This document shows, in pieces, positions 12,982-21,684 of a stretch of 26,391 nt of DNA. Under the pieces are notes generated by a model. That model did not search any database and was not told the origin of the DNA. It saw only the letters and a program-made list of their open reading frames with translations. The stretch is taken from the NCBI GenBank assembly GCA_948919095.1, contig CAQYCU010000016.1, forward strand, positions 1-26,391, read 5' to 3'. The first letter of the stretch is position 1; every line of letters begins with the position of its first letter. This DNA comes from an uncultured Clostridia bacterium. Lineage in GTDB: Bacteria > Bacillota > Clostridia > TANB77 > CAG-508. The translations under genes were made by a program, and so were the position numbers.

Positions 12982-15318
12982 TTATTTAATTTTAATAACA
13001 TAAGAAGGTTCTGTCAAATTATTTTCATTAGTCTCATATACAATTTCTCCTAAACTTTTTAGTTCTTCTTCATTATCAAGAACACTTAAATTCAAATCTT
13101 CTGTTGCATATGACTTTCTTTCGTTAAAACCAATAACAATATATGAAATATCATATTCTTCAATTAATTTTTTTAACTCTTCAACATTTTTTTCAGTATA
13201 TAATTTTTTTACGTCATTTAATCTTTTATTTACTTCTTTTGGAATTTCTGTTGACGAATCTACGCTTCTCCATAACCATTCATGGTCTCTCCAGCCAATA
13301 ACTGTTTGTCTTCCTGTAAAAGTTGATACTCTATTTGAATATGTAAAGTCTTTTCCTTGTTCCTCTAATACAATATCATTTACGTCTGTGTTTTCATTTA
13401 TCCATCTAATAATATTGTAATCATCATCCATAGTAACATATCCTGAAATATATGAGTTTGCTAAAAAATTTGAACCATCTAATGTTCTTTCTTTAGAAAT
13501 ATTTAATACATTTCCAAACCAGCTAAATGTAAATGCTCCACCATAAATTGAGCTTAGTAAAAGTAAAATATATGCTATTGTACTAAATATTTTATTTATT
13601 GCATGTCGTTTTATAAAAAATAATGTCGTAATGATATATCCCATAGCAATTCCAAACATAATAAAACTTTGATAAGTTAACTTAAACATTGTATTTGCTC
13701 TATATTGTGATGATACATATATATCTTTTACATATACAAGTTCTGGTGCTATTACTAGTCCTATTGCAGAGCATCCTAATATTATAATGAATGCATCAGC
13801 TATACTTAGGTTTTCAATATATCTTATTAGCCATATTTTTCTTCCACTTTTTTCTGATTTTTTAAACATTGTACTTATAAAATAATATAGTACAAGAATT
13901 GTAGGAAGTCCCCATAAAATCAGTAATTGCCATATTGGAGTATGTGTATATGTTAGTTTTATTTGTGATGACATTTTTTGAAATGTTAACGAAAAAGGTA
14001 ATGATACAACATAGCTAACAATAAATATAGTTAATGTTTGAATTAATGTTGCTAATACTCCATCTCTTTTTCGTTCATAATTTTTTAGATTAGAGTATAA
14101 AAATACTAAAAATCCTACTACTGTATATATTGGATAATCCCAAAAGTTTATTGTTTTGAATAATCCTATAAATATTCCAAAAAATATTATTGTTGGCTGT
14201 ATTACTTCTTTTAGTTTGAACTTTTCTTTTATTTGTTCTCTGTTGTTCATCAAAAAAGCAAATAATACTGCAATTCCAACTAACACAAATATTATATTTA
14301 TTACATGTGCGTGTAAATCTCCTAATATATATGAGTAGCTTGGAAATTCGTGTATTGTTTTATCAGGCGTATCAGGGTTATATCCTATAAATCTAGTGGA
14401 ATCCCAATATTGATATTTTTCCCCTAGCTCTTGTCCATTCATTTTTGCCATAAGTGGCTTTGCTGCTCCATAAATTACAAAGTGCATATTCCCCGCTAAG
14501 TTTACTGCTATTGTCGCAATTACCGCTCCAATAATTGGCAATGCTTTATATATTTTTCTTTTATCTTTTTGCTCAGAAATTGCTACGCTTAGCACATTAT
14601 TTACTATAGAATATACTCCTACAACTGCAACAGCAAATATTGTTGCTAACATAAAATTGTATCCATATTCTACAGCAACATGAGATGCTTTACTTAAGAA
14701 TGTTGCTAAATATTGTCCTATATAATAATAGTTTATATCATTTCCTGAAAACCACATGTCTTTTGGTGGCATATAGTCAGTCTGATTCATGATTTTCATA
14801 AATCCAAAGTCCATAAATTTTTCAGTACCATATGCTGATGCATTAAAGCTCTTTACATAACATGCAAGTAAAAAAATTACTACAAAAGCAAGTTCTATTC
14901 CTAAAAAGGTTATAGCTTTTTCTTTTATACAATCTATTGTGTCTGTCTTTCCTTTTTTCTTTTCAATAAATATTATTAACAAAGAAATAAATAATATTAT
15001 ACAAATACAAATAATTGAATTAATAAAATTAAATTTTAATATATGTGTTAATGATAACAGCCACATTAAAAATCCTGAAAAAGCAAGTCCTATTGCTTTT
15101 GAAAATATGTATCCAGAATCTTTAAATTTTTTAAAAATTTTAACAGTTATAGGAAGTGTTACTATAGAAAATATAGTAAGTACTACATACCATTGTATAA
15201 AATATTGATATCCAGCATCCTTTAAAAAAACATAACCTAAAATTAATACTAACAATATAGCTAATATTAATTCTAGGCAAGTTATAAGTTTGTTTTTTGA
15301 TTTTTTATCTCTTTTCAT
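12982..15318 (-). CDS. DUF2298 (YYY-type) multispanning membrane protein
   Basis: This is a 778-residue protein with more than a dozen hydrophobic segments. It carries conserved blocks of the DUF2298 family (Chlor_Arch_YYY): DMWFSGNDINYYYIGQYL (around residues 187-204), HEFPSYSYILGDLHAHVI (about 327-344), NFWDYPIYTVVGFL, SQYRANTMFKLTYQSF and, in the soluble C-terminus, STFTGRQTVIGWRDHEWLWR. The function of the family is not established. The layout (many helices, an acidic DLHAH loop, an extracytoplasmic C-terminal part) resembles GT-C glycosyltransferases that use lipid-linked sugars, which is an inference. It has terminators on both sides and appears to be its own transcription unit, downstream of the pilus-like operon. 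The start has an AAAGG-type site at normal distance. Confidence 0.85.
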   Translation of the reverse strand: MKRDKKSKNKLITCLELILAILLVLILGYVFLKDAGYQYFIQWYVVLTIFSIVTLPITVKIFKKFKDSGYIFSKAIGLAFSGFLMWLLSLTHILKFNFINSIICICIILFISLLIIFIEKKKGKTDTIDCIKEKAITFLGIELAFVVIFLLACYVKSFNASAYGTEKFMDFGFMKIMNQTDYMPPKDMWFSGNDINYYYIGQYLATFLSKASHVAVEYGYNFMLATIFAVAVVGVYSIVNNVLSVAISEQKDKRKIYKALPIIGAVIATIAVNLAGNMHFVIYGAAKPLMAKMNGQELGEKYQYWDSTRFIGYNPDTPDKTIHEFPSYSYILGDLHAHVINIIFVLVGIAVLFAFLMNNREQIKEKFKLKEVIQPTIIFFGIFIGLFKTINFWDYPIYTVVGFLVFLYSNLKNYERKRDGVLATLIQTLTIFIVSYVVSLPFSLTFQKMSSQIKLTYTHTPIWQLLILWGLPTILVLYYFISTMFKKSEKSGRKIWLIRYIENLSIADAFIIILGCSAIGLVIAPELVYVKDIYVSSQYRANTMFKLTYQSFIMFGIAMGYIITTLFFIKRHAINKIFSTIAYILLLLSSIYGGAFTFSWFGNVLNISKERTLDGSNFLANSYISGYVTMDDDYNIIRWINENTDVNDIVLEEQGKDFTYSNRVSTFTGRQTVIGWRDHEWLWRSVDSSTEIPKEVNKRLNDVKKLYTEKNVEELKKLIEEYDISYIVIGFNERKSYATEDLNLSVLDNEEELKSLGEIVYETNENNLTEPSYVIKIK

Positions 15319-15342
15319 TGTATTACCCTTTTTCTTATTTTA

Positions 15343-15383
15343 TTAAATAAAAACCAGATAGTAGTTTCTTTTACTATCTGGTT
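15343..15383 (-). terminator. Terminator at the end of the pilus-like operon
   Basis: AACCAGATAGTA (15352-15363) and TACTATCTGGTT (15372-15383) form a perfect 12-bp stem with an 8-base loop. The minus strand continues TTTATTTAAT. It lies 11 bases after the last gene of the operon. Confidence 0.9.
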
Positions 15384-15394
15384 AGCTAATATCT

Positions 15395-15919
15395 TTAATT
15401 ACGTGCATTAACATTTATTATTCCTGAATGTTGTGCTGCAATATTATAAGTATTATTTCCTGTTACTTGATAGAAAAAGTTTCTTAAAATTTGTGACATT
15501 GTTTTATTTGTATTTTTTACTGTAACAGATATTATATCGCCTTCTTTTAAATTATATTCGCCTTCATTTTCAAGCTTGTCTTCTATCTGTGCAGTAAATT
15601 CGCTATAATATTCGTTTTCACCAACTTTTGATGATGATGCTTGTTGCACCTTTTTTCTAGCATTTTCATCTAATATCTTTGCTTCAATTAAAACATCAAA
15701 TGTGTTTCCTGTTTCAGAAATTATAGCTAAAAAGTCATCATATTTATCAACAGTTATTTTTCCTGTTGACCTAATATTATCAACAAATTCACCAGTAGCA
15801 GTTTGTACAGCTTGTTGTGCTATATCATCTCCTCTATCTGCTGTTGACATTAATGGAAATATAAACATAAGAATTGCTGTTGTTCCAATTGCTATTACAG
15901 TCATCACAGTATCGTTCAT
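15395..15919 (-). CDS. Single-pass membrane protein of the pilus-like operon (TadE/DUF4320-like?)
   Basis: This 174-residue protein has a hydrophobic segment at residues about 4-23 (TVMTVIAIGTTAILMFIFPL), then an extracytoplasmic part with the pattern ATGEFVDNIRSTGKITVDKYDDFLAIISETG (start TGEFVDNIRSTGKITV). This pattern (F..x.r.tGkIt...Y..f...i..tG) is common in small TadE-like or DUF4320-like proteins of Gram-positive pilus and conjugation loci. I cannot assign a family with certainty. A GTG at 15937 is in frame, but GAGG lies 6 bases before ATG 15919, inside that extension, so 15919 is the start. It is the last gene before the operon terminator and has the same N-in/C-out layout as the pilin-like proteins upstream. 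Confidence 0.75.
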   Translation of the reverse strand: MNDTVMTVIAIGTTAILMFIFPLMSTADRGDDIAQQAVQTATGEFVDNIRSTGKITVDKYDDFLAIISETGNTFDVLIEAKILDENARKKVQQASSSKVGENEYYSEFTAQIEDKLENEGEYNLKEGDIISVTVKNTNKTMSQILRNFFYQVTGNNTYNIAAQHSGIINVNARN

Positions 15920-16080
15920 ATCTATCCTCACTTTCACTTACTTTATTTGTTGTGTTAAGGATTTTTATAAAACCTTATTACACAAATCATTTCTAGCTTA
16001 ATTTTCTTTTTTATTATAACATATATCTATATATTTTTCAATATATTTAGCCAATTATAGTATAATTAATACCTTTTTTA

Positions 16081-17013
16081 TTACTCTTGTCCTATATAAA
16101 TATATTGAATAACTTTTTTCTGTGTTATTTTGTCATTAGCTATTTCTCCAACATAGTTTCCTGTTTCATCTTCGAAAGTTATTGTTGAATCTGACTGATT
16201 AGTTTCATTATACCTACCATAACTTCCACCACCTAAGGCTCCTTGTCCTTCATTTTCACTATCGTTATTTTCAAATTGTGCTTCATAATTATATTGCCCA
16301 ACTCTTTCAATAAATCTTGCTCCAGTGTTAGTTGCTAAAGGTACATTTCCCATTTTACTCATATATTGAAAGTGCATTTTAAGATATCTAATTCCATTCG
16401 TATCTCGTCTTACTTCATTTCCGGAGCCCTCTGCATGAGTTCTTGACCAGTTTGTCCAAATAAAATCTCTTCCATTTATTAGTGCATCAATAAATAATTT
16501 ATCATTTCTTTCACTATGTGACCAAGGCTCTTGTCTTGTTAATTCATCATTTATATCTAATCCATAAATTTCTCTTGTAAGAGCACCATTTATGCTTTTT
16601 CGTAATGTAGACCTTCCAAGCTGTGTTAAATAATCTCTATTCGCATTTGTTCCTGATGGTACATCTAAGGCTTCTGTATAATACAATGTGATTGGTTCTA
16701 TTTCTCCAGTAAATTCATGATTTACATCATCCCATTTTCCAACTCCATCATAGAACAATATTGTATAAAAATTGCCATAATAAGAATATAAGTTAGCTAT
16801 TACTGTATCAATACCAACTTTTCTATAAAAACTATATTCTTTTCCATTTCCAGAGCCATCATATATCTGATAATATGTGTCTTTATCACTTTTATCAAGT
16901 ACAGCAGTAGCTGTAACTCTAGCTCTTGTAAATGCAAATATTACTAAACTAAGTGCCCCTACAAAAACTATCATGGCAAATGCCATCTTTAATGCGTCTG
17001 AAGCGTTTTCCAT
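16081..17013 (-). CDS. Large MENAS-type leaderless pilin-like protein
   Basis: This 310-residue protein begins MENASDALKMAFAMIVFVGA, with a hydrophobic helix to about residue 28 and then Arg (TRAR). The ectodomain is rich in Tyr, Asn and Gly (YYQIYDGSGNGKEYSFYRK, then a long segment ending GQGALGGGSYGRYNE). The N-terminus is shared with three other products of this operon, so it is a member of the same pilin-like family. It is the longest, and might be a tip or minor subunit with an added domain. No leader peptide precedes the helix. It follows a 215-bp gap with a strong hairpin (17144-17184), which may lower its expression relative to the upstream genes. Function is inferred from context. 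Confidence 0.78.
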   Translation of the reverse strand: MENASDALKMAFAMIVFVGALSLVIFAFTRARVTATAVLDKSDKDTYYQIYDGSGNGKEYSFYRKVGIDTVIANLYSYYGNFYTILFYDGVGKWDDVNHEFTGEIEPITLYYTEALDVPSGTNANRDYLTQLGRSTLRKSINGALTREIYGLDINDELTRQEPWSHSERNDKLFIDALINGRDFIWTNWSRTHAEGSGNEVRRDTNGIRYLKMHFQYMSKMGNVPLATNTGARFIERVGQYNYEAQFENNDSENEGQGALGGGSYGRYNETNQSDSTITFEDETGNYVGEIANDKITQKKVIQYIYIGQE

Positions 17014-17143
17014 AATATAACATCATTCTTTCTATAATTAATATGTATTTTATTCATTAGTTACCTTCAATAAAAGTAAATTTCCTAATACTTTATTGTC
17101 TTTATTTATAATACTATACTTTTTATCATATAAATATTAGAAC

Positions 17144-17184
17144 AATAAGTTTAATTTAAATTCAATATTTAAATTAAACTTATT
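17144..17184 (-). terminator. Intra-operon hairpin between two pilin-like genes
   Basis: A perfect 17-bp inverted repeat (17144-17160 and 17168-17184, arm AATAAGTTTAATTTAAA) with a 7-base loop. It sits in a 215-bp non-coding gap (17014-17228) that holds nothing else recognisable. It is either a leaky terminator or an RNA-stabilising 3' end for the upstream pilin mRNA. Confidence 0.55.
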
Positions 17185-17228
17185 TATACCTATAATATTT
17201 AAAACTAAAATAATATCATTTTATAATA

Positions 17229-17714
17229 CTAAACTGTTGTTATTGTTATAGCTCTAAGAAATCCATTGTAATAATATGCTGCACTTTGTGTAGCATTATC
17301 TTTGTCAAATGCATTTCCATTGTCTTTAACGAAATCATTTTCTTTTAAAGATTTGTCATTTAAAGCTTCTACTTGATATCTTCTACCATTTTGTGTCTTT
17401 TTAGAAGCAGCTGATGGTTCTAATGTTGTATCATCAAATACTATAAAAATTGTTCCTAGACCACCTTTTTCATTATCTGCAGTAATATTATTTGCTCTAA
17501 TTGTGTTTATTAAGCTCTTAACTTCTGCTGCTGAAAGATTGTTTCCAAAATTTGAAACAAATTTTTCGTTGTTAGCTTGAGCAGCTTCTGTATCAACATT
17601 TGCTCCCTTTATTACGTCACTAACGTTATTTAAAATAACAACTCCTAATCCTATAATCATTATTGAAATTAATATTGCACCTGCTATAATAAGTGCTTTT
17701 GATGCGTTTTCCAT
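17229..17714 (-). CDS. Small MENAS-type leaderless pilin-like protein (candidate major subunit)
   Basis: The product is 161 residues, starting MENASKALIIAGAILISIMI. The helix spans residues about 6-30 and is followed directly by a short ectodomain. It shares with its paralogues the stretch ANNEKFVSNFGNNLSAAEVKSLINTIRANN (key residues F, Y/F, G, A-E-V, L-I-N, N-N). It has a strong ribosome binding site (GGGAGGGA) and a stable hairpin after the gene, so high expression is plausible; with its small size this suggests a major pilin-like subunit. There is no prepilin leader and no Gly/Phe cleavage site. The hydrophobic start with Glu2 resembles a pilin after leader removal. Function is inferred. 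Confidence 0.78.
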   Translation of the reverse strand: MENASKALIIAGAILISIMIIGLGVVILNNVSDVIKGANVDTEAAQANNEKFVSNFGNNLSAAEVKSLINTIRANNITADNEKGGLGTIFIVFDDTTLEPSAASKKTQNGRRYQVEALNDKSLKENDFVKDNGNAFDKDNATQSAAYYYNGFLRAITITTV

Positions 17715-17773
17715 AATTCCCTCCCTTTCCTTTTGTATAATTATATATTTAAAAAATTTTAAAAACTAATTAA

Positions 17774-18199
17774 TTATATTTCATCAAAATGTACATAGTT
17801 GACAAGTTTTGTTTTTTCATTGTATTTTATTTCGTTGCATTTAAATTTTACTGTTTCATACAACTTCTTAAACTTGCTATTATCATTTTTGTATATCTTT
17901 TCTGCATTTATATCTTCTTCTGTATCTTTAAATTTAATTTTTATCGTAACTAGATTTTCACTATTATCAATGTATTTCCCTGTCGAGTCCTTTACATAAT
18001 TATCTGACTGTTTTTCATTAACAGCCTTGTTTATCACCGATAATAGCTCATTTACGCCGATTTCTTTATCATATATTCTTTCATAATAATTATTTTGTGC
18101 GTCTTTTCTACTTAAGTCAATTTTCCTCTGATTATAAATATAACAAAACGTACCAAAAATTGCAATAATTATTACAAAAAAAGTCAGAATTTTTTTCAT
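17774..18199 (-). CDS. Divergent pilin-like paralogue without the MENAS motif
   Basis: The product is 141 residues. The N-terminus MKKILTFFVIIIAIFGTFCY is a normal basic/hydrophobic signal or anchor instead of MENASxAL. The rest aligns by eye with the neighbours: NNYYERIYDKEIGVNELLSVINKAV matches the Y..Y.G.IT..E..SLIN stretch. The end YNEKTKLVNYVHFDEI matches YDKTTGRVIQMVFDEI of the 194-aa paralogue. It therefore seems to be a member of the same family that reaches the membrane in another way. It sits between two MENAS-type genes in one operon. Not recognised as any named family. Confidence 0.72.
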   Translation of the reverse strand: MKKILTFFVIIIAIFGTFCYIYNQRKIDLSRKDAQNNYYERIYDKEIGVNELLSVINKAVNEKQSDNYVKDSTGKYIDNSENLVTIKIKFKDTEEDINAEKIYKNDNSKFKKLYETVKFKCNEIKYNEKTKLVNYVHFDEI

Positions 18200-18248
18200 T
18201 ATTTTATTTTCCTTTTAAACTTTAAAGATCTTTAATTATATTTCCTAA

Positions 18249-18968
18249 TTAATTATATATATATGTGTACATCTTTTTAGCATCATTTCTAACAGTAAAA
18301 GCACATGCCTTTTTTTCTTCTTCTGTCATTCCATTTTTAAACTTTATAATTGTACTACCAGCCCCACCATACCTATCATCTGTTGCCCCAAATTGAATAC
18401 TAGTTACCATTTTGGTTCTATCCTTAGTATTTAGGCTATATTCTATGTCAGTTGTTACTAGTTTTATGTTAATCTTTCCTTTTTGATTTCCTTGTGGAAC
18501 TTCTATTATCTCAGGTTTGTTTCCTGTGCTAACATCTACATTACAATAAAAATATGTTTCATTATTAGCTCTTATAAATTGATTAACCTTACTTTTAAAA
18601 GCATTGTTATTTTTATAATCATCTACGCCAATAACGTCAGTAAATATGTTAATTCCCTTTACATATATATCTACCCAGTATACTGATTGATTAACAGTCC
18701 CTACATCATCAATAGATAGTCCTCTTTCATCATTGCTGTGTTTTGCAAAATTAATAATAGATGCAATTTCTTCTGCTGTTATATCAATTCTACCTTCAAA
18801 TTTGGTAAAATTGTTATTAAATTCGGCAACTGTATCAGCGGCAATTCTATCATTCATATCTGCTGAAAATTTTCCCATTGTCATAACTATACTAACTCCA
18901 AGTGCAAGTACCAGTATTGCAATAAGAATTTCACCTGCCATAATTAGTGCTTTTGACGCATTTTCCAT
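18249..18968 (-). CDS. MENAS-type leaderless pilin-like protein
   Basis: This 239-residue protein starts MENASKALIMAGEILIAILV, with a helix to about residue 31. The DNA of its first 13 codons is almost the same as in the 161-aa gene, suggesting duplication or strong selection. The stretch VAEFNNNFTKFEGRIDITAEEIASIIN (starting VAEFNNNFTKFEGRIDITAE) carries the family pattern, and the C-terminal half is beta-like with YWVDIYVKGINIF. An extra Glu (E13) lies within the N-terminal helix. It begins 3 bp after the stop of the 194-aa gene, so they are tightly coupled. Likely minor or major subunit of the proposed filament or pseudopilus. Confidence 0.78.
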   Translation of the reverse strand: MENASKALIMAGEILIAILVLALGVSIVMTMGKFSADMNDRIAADTVAEFNNNFTKFEGRIDITAEEIASIINFAKHSNDERGLSIDDVGTVNQSVYWVDIYVKGINIFTDVIGVDDYKNNNAFKSKVNQFIRANNETYFYCNVDVSTGNKPEIIEVPQGNQKGKINIKLVTTDIEYSLNTKDRTKMVTSIQFGATDDRYGGAGSTIIKFKNGMTEEEKKACAFTVRNDAKKMYTYIYN

Positions 18969-18971
18969 TTA

Positions 18972-19556
18972 CTAATTCCTCTTTTTTATTTCATCGAATA
19001 CCATTTGTATAACTCTTCCAGTTGTTTTATCATATGTAACATCCATACATTGAAAATATAATTGCTTAAATTCTGTTTGTGTTTTTTTGTCAGTTGCTTT
19101 TCCATTTGATTGTATATAATATGGTCCATTTGCAGTAGTTCCAACATAATTTATCATATTAAAATATTTTTCCCTAGTTTCTACCCCTGTTGATAATTTT
19201 ATTTTTTTGTAATCATCTGTTGAATTATATCCTGACCATCCAGGAAGCTGACCATTTGTATTTATTAATTTTGCATATATTCTGACTGGAACAAAATCAT
19301 CTATTTCTGATGAAAATCTTACATTATTATCATTTGCTAAGTTTGATAATGAAATCATTCTAAAACCTGAAACAATGTCATTTTCATATGATAATAAAGA
19401 CTGATTAAATTCAGCTAATTGCTCCACCTCAACAGACTCTTGCTTTTGTTGCTCATAACGACTTGCTCTTCTTATACCAAAAACAATTAGTGATAGTACT
19501 AGCATTGCAATTATTATTCCACCTGCTATTTTTAATGCGGTTGATGCATTTTCCAT
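18972..19556 (-). CDS. MENAS-type leaderless pilin-like protein, first after the platform gene
   Basis: This 194-residue protein starts MENASTALKIAGGIIIAMLV, with a helix to about residue 28 and then RRAS and a Glu-rich stalk (YEQQKQESVEVEQLAEFNQS). The C-terminal end YDKTTGRVIQMVFDEI matches the end of the 141-aa paralogue, which supports a common family. AGGAGG is close to the ATG. It lies 15 bp after the platform-protein gene. That is the position taken by pseudopilin or TadE/F genes in Tad loci. No leader or cleavage site is present. Confidence 0.78.
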   Translation of the reverse strand: MENASTALKIAGGIIIAMLVLSLIVFGIRRASRYEQQKQESVEVEQLAEFNQSLLSYENDIVSGFRMISLSNLANDNNVRFSSEIDDFVPVRIYAKLINTNGQLPGWSGYNSTDDYKKIKLSTGVETREKYFNMINYVGTTANGPYYIQSNGKATDKKTQTEFKQLYFQCMDVTYDKTTGRVIQMVFDEIKKRN

Positions 19557-19571
19557 AGTTTCCTCCTAATA

Positions 19572-21662
19572 CTACATACTACTCATACTGTTAAATGAGC
19601 TTGTCATACTTGTCATACCAATGAATACAAGTGGTATTATTAAGAATCCAACGAACGTAACTATCATTGGTGCAAATCCTACTGCCTTTCCTATCATTGC
19701 TCTTTTTGCAACAAATCTTTCATTTGATTCTTGTCTTTTTGCTTGGTAGTAATCTCTATCTGAGTCAAGTTCTTCGAAAGCTTCTCTAATTGGAACTTTT
19801 TCTACAGATGTTTGCATACTTTCAATTAATCTTATAAATGGTTGATAAGTAACCTCATTTTTCATTTCTTCAAGCGATTCCCATGCTCCACTTTCGTAGT
19901 TATTCAAACATTTTCCAATAGGCTCTTTAAATATATTAGCATATCTCTCAAGCCATTCTAGTATCATTTCAACGTCAATTCTTTCAATCTTCATAAGCAT
20001 CATAATAATTGTTTGGAATGACATTACCTCATCTTCCATTTCCATTTGACGCATCTTTAACTGGAATTTTAATAATAAGTTTGGTCCTTGGTATCCTATA
20101 TATGCTATAAATATTGCCATAAGTACTTCAAACCACTTTAAATATTCAGAATTTACTGTTTTTAATTTTGTTTCAATTTCTTCAAGTTCTGTATTAAAAT
20201 CTTTTTCTACAAAATTTTTGTACTCTCTATCTCTTTCCATTGCTCTTTGAATATCAGTTGTCGTTGTTTTTGGTTTCCCCTTAAACATATCTAATATTCT
20301 GTTTTGGCGTGTAGTTTTTTCCATTGCCTTCTGTAATTCTCTGCCTTCAGCCTCTCCTAACAAGTTATAGCTAACAGTTGGCTCAGTATATATAAAGTTA
20401 ATTTGCACTCTATGTAAAGCAAAGAAAAATACAAGTGATGCTATAAAAGTAAGAATACATATCAATACTTTATTAACATATAACCATCTAATCTTTAGTT
20501 TTGAGCCTGAATCTTTAAGTAGTCTTTCTAATTTTCTATGTTCTTTTGTGTCTGGCTTTGGAGCAATTAAATCAATAAATTTCTTTACAATTTTTATATT
20601 ATATACTTTTTCTTGCCATGGGTTTTGCACATTTTGTACAACTCTTGTGGAACCATTGTCTTTTAATTTTCTTATTAATATGTAGCAAATTATAGTTGCT
20701 ACCATTATCAATACTTGAACAAGTAAACCTTTATTTCCATTATAAAATGATTTTGTAAATGAGAAGTTTGATACTGCCCATTTTTTTAGTGGTTCTAACA
20801 TTATTGTTGGCGCTATTGATATTAATGATAAACTTTGAAATACATAATTTAATTTATCTCTTTTTAATATCTCAAGTTGCATTTCTTGTGTAATATTTTC
20901 TAAGTTTGTTAAGTATAAAGATGCATTGTCAATTTTTCTATCACCAAATTCCTGTGTGAAATATGATATTCCAGCAAACTCTCTTAAATAGTTATTTGGT
21001 GCAACATCATAATATTTTTCCAATTCTGTTTCTGGGTCTGCTGAATTTAATATGTTATATATTAACTCTGCCTGTCTTGCAACTTCTATATGCTCACTAT
21101 CTTGTGCTGTTGAATATATCGCTTCTGCCACCATGTTATTTTCATGATATGAGTGTCTCATTTGTGAGAAAAAGTCAACCTGTTGTAATAGTAAGTTATT
21201 ATCTAATTTTGTTACTAAACTATCAGTGTATGAGTCAATTATAAATAATTCAAATATAAATATTACACTCATTAAAAATAGGTTAGTTCTTGTAAGTATT
21301 ATAATTACTATTGTAAGTGGTATAATTATCATTAAAGCTTTTGTTATAATTTTTGCGGCTTGCATTCTTGTTGTAAATTCATCTTCTAAGTTGTTAATTT
21401 CAAGTCTTCTTCTAATTTTTAAAATATATGACCTTGTAGGTAAAAATTTTACATATCTTAAATATAGTTTTTGGTAAAATACGTCCCAAGAAAAGCTTTT
21501 TTCTGCTGTTCCTTTTCTAAGGTTTTCTATTCTGATGACATCTTCATTTTTCATTTTTTTTCTAATATTTATATATGCAATTATAATTCCAATTAGTGCT
21601 ACTGCAATAACGAAACCAAATACCATTATGATTATTCTGGTTGTTTCATTTTCAAAGTCCAT
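19572..21662 (-). CDS. Type II/IV secretion platform protein (TadB/TadC-like, large single protein)
   Basis: This 696-residue polytopic protein has hydrophobic segments at about 8-30, 108-150, 310-328, 395-415, 505-525 and 660-685. Two cytoplasmic helical regions of T2SF character are seen. The first contains LLLQQVDFFSQMRHSYHENN (around residues 160-180). The second contains QMEMEDEVMSFQTIIMMLMK (around 540-560), then EWLERYANIF, ESMQTSVEKVPIREAF and the RFVAKRAMIGKAVGFAPMI end. These correspond to the inner-membrane platform on which the ATPase acts. Normal Tad systems use two separate proteins, TadB and TadC, of about 300 aa each. Here one protein of double length seems to hold both. It is directly downstream of the ATPase gene (22-bp gap). 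Confidence 0.85.
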   Translation of the reverse strand: MDFENETTRIIIMVFGFVIAVALIGIIIAYINIRKKMKNEDVIRIENLRKGTAEKSFSWDVFYQKLYLRYVKFLPTRSYILKIRRRLEINNLEDEFTTRMQAAKIITKALMIIIPLTIVIIILTRTNLFLMSVIFIFELFIIDSYTDSLVTKLDNNLLLQQVDFFSQMRHSYHENNMVAEAIYSTAQDSEHIEVARQAELIYNILNSADPETELEKYYDVAPNNYLREFAGISYFTQEFGDRKIDNASLYLTNLENITQEMQLEILKRDKLNYVFQSLSLISIAPTIMLEPLKKWAVSNFSFTKSFYNGNKGLLVQVLIMVATIICYILIRKLKDNGSTRVVQNVQNPWQEKVYNIKIVKKFIDLIAPKPDTKEHRKLERLLKDSGSKLKIRWLYVNKVLICILTFIASLVFFFALHRVQINFIYTEPTVSYNLLGEAEGRELQKAMEKTTRQNRILDMFKGKPKTTTTDIQRAMERDREYKNFVEKDFNTELEEIETKLKTVNSEYLKWFEVLMAIFIAYIGYQGPNLLLKFQLKMRQMEMEDEVMSFQTIIMMLMKIERIDVEMILEWLERYANIFKEPIGKCLNNYESGAWESLEEMKNEVTYQPFIRLIESMQTSVEKVPIREAFEELDSDRDYYQAKRQESNERFVAKRAMIGKAVGFAPMIVTFVGFLIIPLVFIGMTSMTSSFNSMSSM

Positions 21663-21684
21663 CGAATATTTTTACCTCCTAACT

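Noticed and set aside
15920..15937. GTG start giving a six-residue longer last operon protein
   Set aside because: The GAGG ribosome binding site lies within that extension and is spaced correctly for ATG 15919.
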